Positions 8,946 through 21,090 are shown, numbered from the stretch's first letter. The stretch: 64,000 bases of DNA from Amycolatopsis sp. NBC_01480 (GCF_036227205.1 NZ_CP109442.1:1736001-1800000); one strand, 5' to 3'. The notes: generated by a model from the sequence alone, not told the origin. Translations and numbers: made by a program.

Positions 8946-10195
8946 GCGGCGAACCCGCCACCAGCGCGGAAAACCCTTGGCCGGTAAGGACTGTCGCGCG
9001 CAAGATCGGCGACTGGGTGCACCGGCTCGGCGCCGTGTGGGTCGAGGGCCAGGTCACGCAGATCAACGCGCGGCAGGGCACGCAGACCGCGTTCCTGACG
9101 CTGCGCGACCCGTCGGCGGACGTCTCGATGTCCGTCACCTGCCCGATGTGGCTGGTGCGTGAGCTGGCGACGCCGCTGCGCGAAGGCGACCGCGTGATCG
9201 TGCACGCGAAGCCGTCGTTCTTCTTCGGCCGCGGCACGCTCAGCCTGCGCGCCGACGAGATCCGCGCGGTCGGCATCGGCGAGCTGCTCGCGCGGATCGA
9301 GCGGCTGCGCAAGCTGCTGGCCGCCGAAGGCCTGTTCTCACCCGAGCGCAAACGGCCGATTCCCTTTCTGCCGCAAGGGATCGGCCTGATCACCGGACGC
9401 GCTTCGGCGGCGGAGCGCGACGTGCTGGTGAACGCGCAGGCGCGCTGGCCGCACGTGCTGTTCAAGGTGCTGAACACCGCCGTGCAGGGCTCGCAGGCCG
9501 TGCCCCAGATCCTTCGTGCACTGTCCACACTGGACAAAGACCCCGAGGTCGACGTCATCGTGATCGCCCGCGGCGGCGGCAGTGTCGAGGACCTGCTGCC
9601 GTTCTCCGACGAGGCGCTGTGCCGGGCCGTCGCGGCGGCGGGCACGCCCGTGGTCAGCGCGATCGGGCACGAGCCGGACACCCCGCTGCTCGACCACGTC
9701 GCCGACCTGCGCTGCTCCACGCCCACGGACGCGAGCAAGCGGATCGTGCCGGACGTGCGCGAGGAGTCCGCCCGCGTCCGCCAGATGCGGGATCGCGGCC
9801 GCCGCGCGCTGCACGGCTGGGTCGACACCCAGACGAGGCTGCTGACCCAGCTGCGCAGCCGCCCGTCGCTGGCCGACCCGCTCGGCCCGATCCAGCGGCG
9901 CCTCGACGAGGTCGAGATGCAGCGCGAGCGCGGCCGCCGCGCCATGCTCGGCCTGCTCGCGCGTGACCAGGCCGAAGTCGCCAACGCGCGCGGCCGGCTG
10001 ACCGCGCTGGGCCCGGCCGCGACGATGTCCCGCGGTTATGCCGTCGTGCAGTTCACCGACTCCGAAGGCAACCTCCAGGTACTCCGCTCCGTCTCCCAGA
10101 TCGAGGACGGTGCGCGCTTGCGCGTGCGGGTCGCCGACGGGGCGGTCCACGCCGTCACCGAGCCGACCGAGACCGCGGAAGGAGACGGGCCGTGA
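8942..10195 (+). CDS. xseA: Exodeoxyribonuclease VII large subunit
   Basis: Catalytic large subunit of ExoVII, which degrades single-stranded DNA. It has 417 residues: an N-terminal OB-fold (about 15-110), the nuclease core with GLITGRASAAERD, IARGGGSVEDLLPF and SAIGHEPDTPLLD, then a helical coiled coil and a short C-terminal barrel containing SRGYAVVQ. The GTG start overlaps the upstream stop as GTGA, and the stop overlaps the next gene the same way. The three-gene overlap chain with xseB implies coupled translation. Confidence 0.96.
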   Translation: MSGEPATSAENPWPVRTVARKIGDWVHRLGAVWVEGQVTQINARQGTQTAFLTLRDPSADVSMSVTCPMWLVRELATPLREGDRVIVHAKPSFFFGRGTLSLRADEIRAVGIGELLARIERLRKLLAAEGLFSPERKRPIPFLPQGIGLITGRASAAERDVLVNAQARWPHVLFKVLNTAVQGSQAVPQILRALSTLDKDPEVDVIVIARGGGSVEDLLPFSDEALCRAVAAAGTPVVSAIGHEPDTPLLDHVADLRCSTPTDASKRIVPDVREESARVRQMRDRGRRALHGWVDTQTRLLTQLRSRPSLADPLGPIQRRLDEVEMQRERGRRAMLGLLARDQAEVANARGRLTALGPAATMSRGYAVVQFTDSEGNLQVLRSVSQIEDGARLRVRVADGAVHAVTEPTETAEGDGP

Positions 10196-10599
10196 CGTAC
10201 CGGGCACCGGCGTTCCTCCCGCTCACCGTGGACGCCGCCGCCCGGCTCGACGCCGGCCCCCTGCTCCGCCAGGCCCTGGCCACCGACCGGGCCGCCACCG
10301 AATGCTGGACGGCACTGCTCGCGGGCTGCGGTTCAGCCGCCCGTCGTGACCTGGCGCCGCAGCTGCGAAGGCTGTCCGAGGCGACGTCCGTGCACGTCGG
10401 CCGGCGCTGGTGGTTCGCCGAGGGCGCCGAGCACCGGCGGCGCGTCGCGGGTGCCCAGGAACACCTCGAAGACGCGATCGCGGACAGTGACGGGCAGGAG
10501 TTCGCCCTCGCGTTCGTCGGTTACGACCACGCGATGGCCACCGCGGTAGTGTGCGCGCACAGCCCGGTGCATCGGAAGGTCGGAGAACGTCGAGCGTGA
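10192..10599 (+). CDS. Hypothetical protein between xseA and xseB
   Basis: A 135-residue protein I do not recognise. It is mostly helical and Ala/Arg-rich with no signal peptide or membrane segment. Two Trp pairs ([14 protein letters not shown]) and a C-terminal [12 protein letters not shown] stand out. It overlaps xseA and xseB by 4 nt each (GTGA on both sides). That makes it a real, co-translated gene and suggests a link with ExoVII, but no function can be assigned. As far as I recall, mycobacteria lack a gene at this position. Confidence 0.75.
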   Translation: MTYRAPAFLPLTVDAAARLDAGPLLRQALATDRAATECWTALLAGCGSAARRDLAPQLRRLSEATSVHVGRRWWFAEGAEHRRRVAGAQEHLEDAIADSDGQEFALAFVGYDHAMATAVVCAHSPVHRKVGERRA

Positions 10600-10823
10600 G
10601 CGAAGCAGCCAGCGAAACCGCCGGACTCGGCTACGAGCAGGCCCGCGACCGGCTCGTCGAGGTGGTCAAGGAGCTTGAAGCGGGCGGACTGTCCCTGGAG
10701 CAGTCGCTCTCGCTGTGGGAGAAGGGCGAGGAGCTCGCGAAGGTCTGCGAGCGGCACCTCGAGGGCGCGCGCGAGCGGATCGAGGCCGCGCTGGCGTCCG
10801 TGGAGACCGACGACTCAGAGTGA
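10596..10823 (+). CDS. xseB: Exodeoxyribonuclease VII small subunit
   Basis: Small helical subunit of ExoVII, 75 residues. The family core is clear: [20 protein letters not shown], then [16 protein letters not shown] and [16 protein letters not shown]. The GTG at 10596 is chosen over the upstream frame start because it overlaps the previous stop as GTGA and has a GGAG Shine-Dalgarno about 10 nt upstream. It is the last gene of the lipid-droplet/xseA/xseB operon. Confidence 0.93.
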   Translation: MSEAASETAGLGYEQARDRLVEVVKELEAGGLSLEQSLSLWEKGEELAKVCERHLEGARERIEAALASVETDDSE

Positions 10824-10845
10824 CGTGCACCATGCGCGGCTGAAT

Positions 10846-10859
10846 CGGTCACGTGACCG
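10846..10859. promoter_or_regulatory. 14-bp perfect palindrome upstream of glpX
   Basis: CGGTCACGTGACCG lies 52 bp before the glpX start and 22 bp after xseB. The length and symmetry fit a dimeric repressor site controlling glpX. The regulator is unknown. Confidence 0.45.
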
Positions 10860-10911
10860 GAGCGTCTGAGAGACTGGGCACCCGCCGAGTTCAGCGATCC
10901 GGGAGGCCCGC

Positions 10912-11973
10912 ATGACTACCGCCAGTGACCCACGCCGCCGTGAAGCGCCGGATCGCAACCTCGCCATGGAGCTGGTCCGGGTGACCGAGGCCGCCGCGAT
11001 GGCCGCGGGCCGCTGGGTCGGCAAGGGCGACAAGATCGGCGGCGACGGCGCGGCTGTCGACGCGATGCGCCAGCTCGTCTCCACCGTCTCGATGCGCGGG
11101 GTCGTCGTGATCGGCGAGGGCGAGAAGGACGAGGCGCCCATGCTGTTCAACGGCGAAGAGGTGGGCAACGGTGACGGCCCGGACTGCGACGTCGCGGTCG
11201 ACCCGGTCGACGGCACCACGCTGATGGCCAAGGGCATGCCGAACGCGCTGGCCGTGCTCGCGGTGGCCGAGCGCGGGGCGATGTTCGACCCGTCGGCCGT
11301 GTTCTACATGGAGAAGCTCGCCGTCGGCCCCGACGCCGCGGGCAAGGTGGACCTGGCCGCACCGGTCGCGGAGAACATCCGCCGGGTCGCGAAGGCCAAG
11401 AACTCCAGCGTCAGCGACGTGACCGTGTGCATCCTCGACCGGCCGCGGCACGAGCAGATCATCAAGGAGGTGCGGGAGGCCGGCGCCCGCATCCGGTTCA
11501 TCTCCGACGGCGACGTGGCGGGCGCGATCGCCGCGGCCCGGCCGACCACCGGTGTCGACATGTTGCTCGGCATCGGCGGCACGCCCGAGGGCATCATCGC
11601 GGCCTGCGCGATGAAGTGCCTCGGCGGTGAGCTGCAGGGCCGGCTGTGGCCGAAGGACGAGGCCGAGCGCGAGAAGGCGCTGGCCGCGGGCCACGACCTC
11701 GACCGGGTGCTCGGCAACGACGACCTGGTGCGCGGCGACAACACCTTCTTCTGCGCCACCGGCGTGACCGACGGCGACCTGCTGCGCGGCGTGCACTACC
11801 GCTCGGGCGGCGCCACCACGCAGTCCATCGTGATGCGGTCCAAGTCCGGCACCGTCAGAATGATCGACGGCTACCACCGGCTGAACAAGCTCCGGGCTTA
11901 CTCGTCCGTGAACTTCGACGGCAACCTGGACAGCCCCGAGGACGGTCTCGACGCCGTCCCGCCCCTGCCCTGA
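10912..11973 (+). CDS. glpX: Class II fructose-1,6-bisphosphatase
   Basis: Gluconeogenic phosphatase converting fructose-1,6-bisphosphate to fructose-6-phosphate. It is 353 residues with a lithium-sensitive-phosphatase fold. Metal-binding motifs are visible: [10 protein letters not shown] and [10 protein letters not shown]. The later [20 protein letters not shown] segment is characteristic of GlpX. The ATG start has a GGGAGG Shine-Dalgarno 7 nt upstream. It is followed closely by fumC-type central metabolism genes, as in mycobacteria (Rv1099c/Rv1098c). Confidence 0.96.
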   Translation: MTTASDPRRREAPDRNLAMELVRVTEAAAMAAGRWVGKGDKIGGDGAAVDAMRQLVSTVSMRGVVVIGEGEKDEAPMLFNGEEVGNGDGPDCDVAVDPVDGTTLMAKGMPNALAVLAVAERGAMFDPSAVFYMEKLAVGPDAAGKVDLAAPVAENIRRVAKAKNSSVSDVTVCILDRPRHEQIIKEVREAGARIRFISDGDVAGAIAAARPTTGVDMLLGIGGTPEGIIAACAMKCLGGELQGRLWPKDEAEREKALAAGHDLDRVLGNDDLVRGDNTFFCATGVTDGDLLRGVHYRSGGATTQSIVMRSKSGTVRMIDGYHRLNKLRAYSSVNFDGNLDSPEDGLDAVPPLP

Positions 11974-11999
11974 GTTCTTCCCGACCAAGGAGTCGCCCG

Positions 12000-12755
12000 G
12001 TGCCCAAGCGGTTGTTCGCGCTGCTGTTGACGATCCTCGCCGGAGCGGCGCTCGCCACCGGTAGCGCGAGCGCCGGGCCGTCGATCGTCGGCGGCACCGC
12101 CGCGGACCAGCCTTACCCGTTCGTGGTGTCGCTGCACTCCTCGTCGGGCGAGGTCTTCTGCGCCGGTTCGCTGATCGCGCCGACCTGGGTCGCCACGGCC
12201 GCGCACTGCGTGTACGGCAAGGCCCCGGGTACGGTCGCGCTTCGGCTGGGCAGCAACGAAAGCGACCAGGGCGGGGAGACCGCGCAGGCCGCGGAGTTCA
12301 TCGTGCACCCGCATTTCAACATCACCACGCAGACCGGCGACCTCGCGCTGATCCGGCTCACGGCGCCGGCGCAGACGGCCCCGATCGCCCTCGGCACCAG
12401 CGCGGCACCCGGTACGGCAACCCGCATCCTGGGCTGGGGCCAGACCTGCGCGGCCCCGGACTGCGGTCCGCTCGCGCCTTCGCTGCAACAGCTCGACACG
12501 CATCTGGTCGAGGGCTCGAAATGCACCGCCGCCTTCGACGGCACCGCCGAGCTGTGCACCGACAACCCGGACGGCAAAGCCGGCTCCTGTTATGGCGATT
12601 CCGGCGGCCCGGAGCTCGCCCGCGACGGCGACCACTGGACGCTGATCGGCCTCACCAGCCGCGCCGGCAACGGCTCCCCGACCTGTGCGACGGGGCCTTC
12701 GATCTACACGTCCGTGGTCGCGTACGCGCCGTGGATCGCGGAGAAAACCGGCTGA
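12000..12755 (+). CDS. Secreted trypsin-like serine protease
   Basis: S1 family protease of 251 residues. A signal peptide occupies residues 1-25 ([17 protein letters not shown], cleavage near ASA). A tiny propeptide follows, then the classical mature N-terminus IVGG at residue 29. The catalytic triad is intact: His69 in TAAHCV, Asp114 in GDLALI and Ser201 in GDSGGP. Several cysteine pairs fit chymotrypsin-fold disulfides. The GTG start has a AAGGAG Shine-Dalgarno at about 11986. It ends 1 bp from the convergent flavoprotein gene. Its substrate is unknown. Confidence 0.92.
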   Translation: MPKRLFALLLTILAGAALATGSASAGPSIVGGTAADQPYPFVVSLHSSSGEVFCAGSLIAPTWVATAAHCVYGKAPGTVALRLGSNESDQGGETAQAAEFIVHPHFNITTQTGDLALIRLTAPAQTAPIALGTSAAPGTATRILGWGQTCAAPDCGPLAPSLQQLDTHLVEGSKCTAAFDGTAELCTDNPDGKAGSCYGDSGGPELARDGDHWTLIGLTSRAGNGSPTCATGPSIYTSVVAYAPWIAEKTG

Positions 12756-12756
12756 C

Positions 12757-13734
12757 TCACTCGGCGTTGCTGGAGTGGCCCGGGAACAGGTGGGCGTCCG
12801 GGTCCAGCGCGACGGCGATGTTGTTCACCGCGGTGGCGGCCTCGCCGAAACCGGTGGCGATCAGCTTGACCTTCCCGGGATACGCCGCGACGTCGCCGGC
12901 CGCGTAGACGCGAGGCCGTGCTGTCGCCATCGTCGAATCCACCGCGATGGCGCGGTGGTCGATCTCCAGCCCCCAGCTCTCGATCGGGCCGAGGTCGGCC
13001 GTGAAGCCCAGCGCCGCGACCACGGCGTTGGCCGGAAGCTGTTCGCCCTCACCGTTTTTCACCGCCACCTCCACCGCCGCGAGTTCGCCGTCCGGTGCCT
13101 CGACGAAGCGCGTCACCTCGGCGTCGGTGATCATCCGCACGCCCAGGCCGCGGACCTCGCGCACGATCGACTCCGCGGCGCGGAACTTCGCGCGGCGGTG
13201 CACGAGGGTGACGCTCGCGGCGATCGGGTGCAGTGCCAGGCACCAGTCGAACGCCGAGTCGCCGCCGCCGACCACGACCACGTGCTGACCCGCGTGCGCC
13301 TGGAGCGAAGGGACGAAGTGGACCATGCCGCGGCCGAGCCAGCCGTCGCCTGCCGGCAGCGGACGCGGGGTGAACTCGCCGATGCCCGCGGTGATCAGCA
13401 CGGCGCCCGCGCGCAGCACCTCGCCGCCGTCCAGGGTCAGCTCGACACCGCCGTCGACGCTTTCCAGCTTCTCCGCCTTGCGGCCCAGCAGGTACGCCGG
13501 CTGCCACGGCTCGACCTGGTCCACCAGGCCCTGCACCAGGTCACGGCCGCGGACCGCGGCGAACCCGCCCACGTCGAAGATCATCTTCTCCGGGTACATG
13601 GCGGTGACCTGTCCGCCCGGCTCGGGCAGCGAATCGACCACGGCCATCGAAAGGCCGCGGAACCCCGCGTAGTACGCCGCGAACAGCCCCGTGGGCCCGG
13701 CTCCGATGATGACGAGGTCGTACGACGAATCCAT
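12757..13734 (-). CDS. Thioredoxin-reductase-like ferredoxin-NADP reductase
   Basis: FAD/NAD(P)-dependent oxidoreductase of 325 residues. The N-terminal FAD-binding fold starts [14 protein letters not shown], the NAD(P) fold has [13 protein letters not shown], and the C-terminal FAD motif is [13 protein letters not shown]. The redox CxxC of true thioredoxin reductases is absent, which places it with type 2 ferredoxin--NADP reductases (YumC-like). The ATG at 13734 has a GGAG about 8 nt upstream; the long upstream extension only shadows fumC. It is divergent from fumC. The electron acceptor is not evident. Confidence 0.85.
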   Translation of the reverse strand: MDSSYDLVIIGAGPTGLFAAYYAGFRGLSMAVVDSLPEPGGQVTAMYPEKMIFDVGGFAAVRGRDLVQGLVDQVEPWQPAYLLGRKAEKLESVDGGVELTLDGGEVLRAGAVLITAGIGEFTPRPLPAGDGWLGRGMVHFVPSLQAHAGQHVVVVGGGDSAFDWCLALHPIAASVTLVHRRAKFRAAESIVREVRGLGVRMITDAEVTRFVEAPDGELAAVEVAVKNGEGEQLPANAVVAALGFTADLGPIESWGLEIDHRAIAVDSTMATARPRVYAAGDVAAYPGKVKLIATGFGEAATAVNNIAVALDPDAHLFPGHSSNAE

Positions 13735-13872
13735 GAGGCTCGCTCCAGCCAGTGGTGGGGTGGCGGTGATCGAGAACACTTGGATCCTAGTCCCGCCGGA
13801 CGGGTGATTTCCGCGAACCGCGTGTGCGACGCCACCCCGCGATCGGCGCCGAACAGGGCCAGAATCGGGGGT

Positions 13873-15270
13873 ATGGCTGAACAGGAATACCGGATCGAAC
13901 ACGACACGATGGGTGAGGTCCGCGTCCCGGTCGACGCGCTCTACCGCGCGCAGACGCAGCGTGCCGTCGAGAACTTCCCCATCTCCGGCCGCGGTCTCGA
14001 GCGCGCCCAGATCCGCGCGCTGGGCCTGTTGAAGGCGGCCGCCGCGCGCGTGAACGCCAAGCTCGGCGTGCTGGAGCCCGACGTCGCCGACGCGATCGCC
14101 GCCGCGGCCGACGAGGTAGCCGAAGGCAAGCACGACCGGCACTTCCCGATCGACGTCTTCCAGACCGGCTCCGGCACCTCGTCCAACATGAACGCGAACG
14201 AGGTCATCGCGACGCTCGCCACCCGCGCGCTGGGCCGCGAGGTGCACCCGAACGACCACGTCAACGCCTCGCAGTCGTCGAACGACACGTTCCCGACGAC
14301 CATCCACGTCGCCGCCACGGAAGCCGTGCTCACCGACGTCGTCCCGGCGCTGGAGCACCTCGCGGGCGCGATCGAGACCCGGGCGCAGGAGTGGGCGGAT
14401 GTCGTGAAATCCGGCCGCACGCACCTGATGGACGCTGTGCCGATCACGCTCGGCCAGGAGGCGGGCGCGTGGGCCGCGCAGGTCCGCTTCGGCGTCGAGC
14501 GGCTCAAATCCGGCCTGCCTCGGCTGGGCGAGCTGCCGATCGGCGGCACCGCCGTGGGCTCCGGCCTGAACGCGCCGGAGGGCTTCGGTGCCGCCGTCGC
14601 CGCCGAACTCGCGGAGCTGACCGGCCTGCCGCTCACCGAGGCGCGCAACCACTTCGAGGCGCAGGCGACGCAGGACAGCGTCGTCGAGACCTCCGGCCAC
14701 CTGCGCACGATCGCGGTGTCGCTGAACAAGATCGCGAACGACCTGCGCTGGCTGGGCTCCGGCCCGCGCACCGGGCTGGCCGAGCTGGCGCTGCCGGACC
14801 TGCAGCCGGGCTCGTCGATCATGCCGGGCAAGGTCAACCCGGTGATCCCGGAGGCCACGCTGCAGGTGGTGGCGCAGGTGATCGGCAACGACGCGGCGGT
14901 GGCGTTCGCGGGCGCGGCCGGCAACTTCCAGCTCAACGTGAACCTGCCGGTGATCGCGCGCAACGTGCTCGAATCCGCGCGGCTGCTCGCGGCCGTCTCG
15001 CGGCTGCTGGCGGACAAGGTGTTCGACGGCGTGACCGCGAACGTCGAACGGACCCGTCAGTACGCCGAGGGCTCGCCTTCGATCGTCACGCCGCTCAACA
15101 AGTACATCGGTTACGAGGCGGCGGCAGCGGTCGCGAAGCAGGCGCTCAAGGACATGAAGACGATCCGCGAAGTCGTCATCGAACGTGGTTTCGTGCGGGA
15201 CGGCAAGCTCACCGAGGCCCAGCTCGACGAGGCCCTCGACGTGCTTCGGATGGCTCGCGGCGGCAAGTAG
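13873..15270 (+). CDS. fumC: Fumarate hydratase class II
   Basis: TCA-cycle enzyme, reversible hydration of fumarate to malate, 465 residues. Family signatures are clear: [38 protein letters not shown] and the flexible catalytic loop [11 protein letters not shown]. The ATG start at 13873 is preceded by GGGGGT. It stands alone, separated from glpX by the protease and the divergent flavoprotein, whereas the two are adjacent in mycobacteria. Confidence 0.97.
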   Translation: MAEQEYRIEHDTMGEVRVPVDALYRAQTQRAVENFPISGRGLERAQIRALGLLKAAAARVNAKLGVLEPDVADAIAAAADEVAEGKHDRHFPIDVFQTGSGTSSNMNANEVIATLATRALGREVHPNDHVNASQSSNDTFPTTIHVAATEAVLTDVVPALEHLAGAIETRAQEWADVVKSGRTHLMDAVPITLGQEAGAWAAQVRFGVERLKSGLPRLGELPIGGTAVGSGLNAPEGFGAAVAAELAELTGLPLTEARNHFEAQATQDSVVETSGHLRTIAVSLNKIANDLRWLGSGPRTGLAELALPDLQPGSSIMPGKVNPVIPEATLQVVAQVIGNDAAVAFAGAAGNFQLNVNLPVIARNVLESARLLAAVSRLLADKVFDGVTANVERTRQYAEGSPSIVTPLNKYIGYEAAAAVAKQALKDMKTIREVVIERGFVRDGKLTEAQLDEALDVLRMARGGK

Positions 15271-15388
15271 GCCGGCTGAGGTCTTTCCGCTGAATTCCCT
15301 GGTCGGAGCGGGTTCGTATTCCTGATCGGGCTCCTGATCGAGCGATGGACGAGCGGAAATTGTCGGTGCCGGGGGTCATGATGTCGGG

Positions 15389-16921
15389 GTGCTGCTGACC
15401 GAGATCGTCACCGCGTCCGCCGAACTGGCGGCCACCCGGTCCAGGAAGGCGAAGACCGCCACCCTGGCCGCGGTGCTGCGCGCCGCCGAGCCCGCCGAGC
15501 TGCCCGCCGTGATCGCGTACCTCACGGGGCAGACGGCGCAGGACCGCCTGGGCGCGGGCTGGCGCACGCTCGCGGACCTGGCCGTCTCCCCCGCGGCGGC
15601 GCCCGAGGTGGGTGTCGGCGAGGTGGACGAGGCGCTCACCGAGGTCGCCGCCGCGTCCGGGGCGGGTTCGGTGAAGCGGCGGGCCGAGGTGCTCACCGCG
15701 CTGTTCACCCGGCTCACCAAGGCCGAGCAGGAGTTCCTGTTCCGGCTGGTCACCGGCGAGCTGCGGCAGGGCGCGCTGGAGGGCGTGATGGTCGACGCGA
15801 TCGCGGCGGCGGCCGAGCTGCCGGCGGCGGACGTGCGGCGCGCGTTCATGCTGTCCGGCCGGCTGCCGGTCACCGGCCACGCGGCGTTGACCGGTGGCGC
15901 CGCGAAGCTCGCCGAGTTCCGGCTGGCGCTCGGGCGGCCGATCCGGCCGATGCTGGCCTCCCCGGCGGAATCGCTCGACGAAGCGGCGGCCGAGCACGGG
16001 CACGCGATCGTCGAGTACAAAATGGACGGTGCGCGGATCCAGGTGCACCGTCAGGGCGAGGAAGTGCACGTATACACCCGCACGCTGCGGGAGATCACGT
16101 CGAGTGTGCAGGAGCTGGTCGACCTCGTGCGGGCGCTGCCGTGCGAGTCGGTGGTGCTGGACGGCGAAACCCTGGCCCTGGCCGACGACGGCCGGCCGCG
16201 CCCGTTCCAGGAAACGATGAGCCGCTTCGGCAGCACGCGCGAGGAGCAGGTGCGCGCGCTGCTACTGCGTCCGTACTTCTTCGATTGCTTGCACCTCGAC
16301 GGCGTCGACCTGCTGGACGCGCCGCTTTCGGAGCGAAACGTGGCGCTGCACCGGGTCGCGGGCAAGCACGTGATCCCGGGCGAGGTGGAGCCCGCAGACC
16401 CGGCCGCGGTGCTGGACGCGGCGATGGCCGCGGGCCACGAGGGCGTGATGGTGAAGGACCTCGCCTCGCCATACGCGGCAGGCCGGCGCGGGCGGGCCTG
16501 GCTGAAGGTGAAACCGGTGCACACCATCGACCTGGTGGTGCTCGCGGCGGAGTGGGGTCACGGCCGGCGCACCGGCACGCTCTCCAACCTGCACCTCGGC
16601 GCCCGCGACCCGGACGGCGGCCCGCCGATCATGGTGGGCAAGACCTTCAAGGGCATGACCGACGAGCTGCTGGCTTGGCAAACCAAGCGGTTCCAGGAAA
16701 TCGAGACCCACCGCGACAACTGGACCGTCCACGTGCGGCCGGAAGTGGTCGTCGAAATCGAACTCGACGGCGCCCAGGTCAGCCCTCGCTACCCGGGCGG
16801 CCTGGCGTTGCGTTTCGCCCGCGTCGTCCGCTACCGCCCAGACAAAACCCCCGCCGAGGCCGACACGATCGACACCGTCCGCAGCCTCCTGCGCGGCGAC
16901 CGGTCCGGAGAGGAGGGCTGA
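15389..16921 (+). CDS. ligB: ATP-dependent DNA ligase (LigB type)
   Basis: ATP-dependent DNA ligase of 510 residues, closely resembling mycobacterial LigB in length and layout. The N-terminal helical DNA-binding domain spans about 1-185. The adenylation domain has the nucleotidyl lysine Lys211 in EYKMDGARIQ, then the motifs LDGETLAL and EGVMVKD and the motif V stretch GWLKVKP-like RAWLKVKPVH. The OB-fold domain closes the protein. It is an accessory ligase beside the essential NAD-dependent LigA. The GTG start has no Shine-Dalgarno; a CATGAT box 6 nt upstream suggests a leaderless start. Confidence 0.94.
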   Translation: MLLTEIVTASAELAATRSRKAKTATLAAVLRAAEPAELPAVIAYLTGQTAQDRLGAGWRTLADLAVSPAAAPEVGVGEVDEALTEVAAASGAGSVKRRAEVLTALFTRLTKAEQEFLFRLVTGELRQGALEGVMVDAIAAAAELPAADVRRAFMLSGRLPVTGHAALTGGAAKLAEFRLALGRPIRPMLASPAESLDEAAAEHGHAIVEYKMDGARIQVHRQGEEVHVYTRTLREITSSVQELVDLVRALPCESVVLDGETLALADDGRPRPFQETMSRFGSTREEQVRALLLRPYFFDCLHLDGVDLLDAPLSERNVALHRVAGKHVIPGEVEPADPAAVLDAAMAAGHEGVMVKDLASPYAAGRRGRAWLKVKPVHTIDLVVLAAEWGHGRRTGTLSNLHLGARDPDGGPPIMVGKTFKGMTDELLAWQTKRFQEIETHRDNWTVHVRPEVVVEIELDGAQVSPRYPGGLALRFARVVRYRPDKTPAEADTIDTVRSLLRGDRSGEEG

Positions 16922-17108
16922 CTCTGGTGATACCGGCTCTGGCCAAGTGACGACGGCCGACGCCTCGGCCGACCGCGCCTGGCCCCCTGCGTCCAGTCCG
17001 CGTCCCGAACACTGCCCAGGCCACCACCTCGGCCAGCCATCCGACGCCAGCCGCGCCCCGAACACCGCCCGGGCAACCCGGCCACCCGGGTACCGGGGCG
17101 TGCCGGAG

Positions 17109-18329
17109 TCAACCGCGGACGCGGCGGAAGGCGTTGAGCGGGTCGTTCATCCCGGCCTGGGCCAGTGCCCGCCAAGCGCTTCGGTCACGGGCAATCGGCT
17201 TGCCCGAAGCGACGCGGTGCATTTGCTGGGTGTGCCATTGGATTTCGAGCAGGCTGTCGGCCAAGCGGATGCCGGTGCGCGGGCAAAGCCGCTCGGCGCG
17301 GGCGTCCTCGCCGGCGAGCAGGCGCGTGGGCAGGCTCGGGTCGACGGTCAGGGGCCGGCCGAGGCCGATCAAGTCCAGGGCGCCCGAGCGCAGCGCTTCG
17401 GCCATGCCGGCGGCGGTGGTGAAGCCGCCGGTGACCATGAGGGCGACGTCGGAGACCTGGCGTGCTTTGGCCGCATAGTCCAGAAAATACGCTTCCCGGC
17501 GCGCAGTGCTCTCACGGCCGGAGCCCATCATCACGGCCTTCTCGTACGTGCCGCCGGAGATCTCCAGCAGGTCCAGGCCCGCGTCGCCCAGGGCACGGAC
17601 GACCTGCAGTGACTCGTCTTCGCCGAAGCCACCGCGTTGAAAGTCCGCGCTGTTCAGCTTTACCGACACCGGCACGGACTCGCCCACCGCCGCGCGCACT
17701 CGGGCGACCACTTCAAACAGGAAGCGGCTGCGGTCACGGCCCCACGCGTCGTCGCGGAGGTTCGTCAGCGGTGAGAGGAACTGCGAGATCAAGTATCCGT
17801 GCGCGCCGTGCAGCTGCACCCCGTCGAAGCCCGCGTCGACGAACGTCTTCGCCGCCAACGCGAAACGGTCGATGATCGTCTCGATCTCGGCGCCCGTCAG
17901 GGCTCGCGGCGCGGCGAAAGCGGTCCGCACGCCACGATTGCCGAAGGGCACCGCGGACGGCGCGACCGGTTGCCGCGTCAGGAACCTCGGGCTCTGCCGA
18001 CCGGGATGGTTGAGCTGCACCCACAGCCGGGCGTCGGTCCCGTCGACGCTGCGCGCCCACGGCCGGAAGACCGCCGGGTCCGGAACGGCAGGCAGCGCGA
18101 CGTTCCGCGGTTCGCCGAGCGCAGCCGGGTCGACCATCACGTTGCCGGTCACTAGCAGGCCCGCGCCGCCGTGCGCCCAGGTCCGGTACAGCTCGGCCAG
18201 CTCCGGCGTCGGCCGGTTGCGACGGTCGCCGAGCTGCTCGCTCAGCGCCGACTTCGCGATCCGGTGCGGCAGCACCGCCCCGCAGCGCAGTTTGAGCGGC
18301 TCGGCCAGCAGTTCCCGGGTGGCTGTCAT
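17109..18329 (-). CDS. Old yellow enzyme family NADH:flavin oxidoreductase
   Basis: FMN-dependent TIM-barrel oxidoreductase of 406 residues. Old yellow enzyme features are seen in order: LWVQLNHPGRQSP, the ligand-binding FDGVQLHGAHGYLISQFLSP, NLRDDAWG, SVKLNSADF and the phosphate-binding VTGGFTTAAGM then LIGLGRPL. There is no C-terminal iron-sulfur or FAD/NADH domain, so it is the short form. Such proteins reduce activated alkenes and the physiological substrate is unknown. The shared 105-bp region with the metallo-beta-lactamase gene contains inverted repeats likely to be operators. Confidence 0.9.
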   Translation of the reverse strand: MTATRELLAEPLKLRCGAVLPHRIAKSALSEQLGDRRNRPTPELAELYRTWAHGGAGLLVTGNVMVDPAALGEPRNVALPAVPDPAVFRPWARSVDGTDARLWVQLNHPGRQSPRFLTRQPVAPSAVPFGNRGVRTAFAAPRALTGAEIETIIDRFALAAKTFVDAGFDGVQLHGAHGYLISQFLSPLTNLRDDAWGRDRSRFLFEVVARVRAAVGESVPVSVKLNSADFQRGGFGEDESLQVVRALGDAGLDLLEISGGTYEKAVMMGSGRESTARREAYFLDYAAKARQVSDVALMVTGGFTTAAGMAEALRSGALDLIGLGRPLTVDPSLPTRLLAGEDARAERLCPRTGIRLADSLLEIQWHTQQMHRVASGKPIARDRSAWRALAQAGMNDPLNAFRRVRG

Positions 18330-18362
18330 CGCGGTCCCGTCGTCGCAGCGAACTTACCGGCA

Positions 18363-18395
18363 GTAGGCTACCCGAAAGTAGATACCATCGGTATC
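18363..18395. promoter_or_regulatory. Candidate operators between divergent genes
   Basis: Two short dyads lie in the 105-bp intergenic region: GTAGGCTAC (18363-18371) and GATACC-ATC-GGTATC (18381-18395). Spacing and size fit TetR or MarR-type binding sites. No such regulator is encoded next to them. Confidence 0.45.
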
Positions 18396-18434
18396 CCAAC
18401 CGGAGGCGACCCCGGGCGCTAGGGTCTGCAGACC

Positions 18435-19058
18435 ATGACGGCGATAGTGCAGAACCTGGTCACGTCGGGTGTTTTCGAGCTCGACGGCGGCAGCTGGGAA
18501 GTGGACAACAACGTCTGGATCGTGGGCGACGACGCCGAGGTCATCGTGATCGACGCGGCGCACGACTCCGCCGCGATCGCCGAGGCCGTCGGGGACCGCG
18601 AGCTGCGCGCGATCGTCTGCACCCACGCCCACAACGACCACGTCAACGCCGCGCCCGAGCTGGCCGCGCGCACCGGCGCGCCGATCCTGCTGCACCCGGA
18701 CGACCGCGTCGTCTGGGACCTCACGCACCCCGGCCGCGCGCCGGACGGCGAACTGGCCGACGGCCAGGTCATCACCATCGCGGGCACCGACCTCACCGTG
18801 ATCCACACCCCGGGCCACGCGCCCGGCGCCGTCTGCCTCTACGCGCCCGGCCTCGGCGTCGTCTTCACCGGCGACACGCTCTTCCACGGCGGCCCCGGCG
18901 CCACCGGACGGTCCTATTCGGACTACCCGACTATCGTGAAGTCCATCCGCGAGCGCCTTTTCGCCCTCCCCGACGCGACCCAGGTCCGCACCGGGCACGG
19001 CGAGGGCACCACGATCGCCGACGAGAAGGCGGGCGCGGCGGAGTGGCCCGAAGCCTGA
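18435..19058 (+). CDS. Metallo-beta-lactamase-fold hydrolase
   Basis: Protein of 207 residues in the glyoxalase II-like group. The zinc motif CTHAHNDHVNAA is intact, followed by HTPGHAPGAVCLY and the bridging aspartate in FTGDTLFHG. The N-terminus (VDNNVWIVGDDAEVIVIDAA) resembles the proteins encoded beside S-(hydroxymethyl)mycothiol dehydrogenase in other actinomycetes, for example Rv2260, so a mycothiol thioester substrate is possible. Here the neighbour is an old yellow enzyme gene instead. The ATG is 14 nt after an AGGGTCTG stretch. Confidence 0.85.
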   Translation: MTAIVQNLVTSGVFELDGGSWEVDNNVWIVGDDAEVIVIDAAHDSAAIAEAVGDRELRAIVCTHAHNDHVNAAPELAARTGAPILLHPDDRVVWDLTHPGRAPDGELADGQVITIAGTDLTVIHTPGHAPGAVCLYAPGLGVVFTGDTLFHGGPGATGRSYSDYPTIVKSIRERLFALPDATQVRTGHGEGTTIADEKAGAAEWPEA

Positions 19059-19113
19059 GGCCCTCACCAGCGGACCCGGACCAGGCACCCGGAGAACGCT
19101 CCAGCGAGCCGGG

Positions 19114-21088
<1,975 letters not shown>

Positions 21089-21090
21089 GG

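Noticed and set aside
13735..14700. N-terminal extension of the thioredoxin-reductase-like protein
   Set aside because: It is antisense to fumC, and the FAD motif starts right after the ATG at 13734, which has a Shine-Dalgarno.
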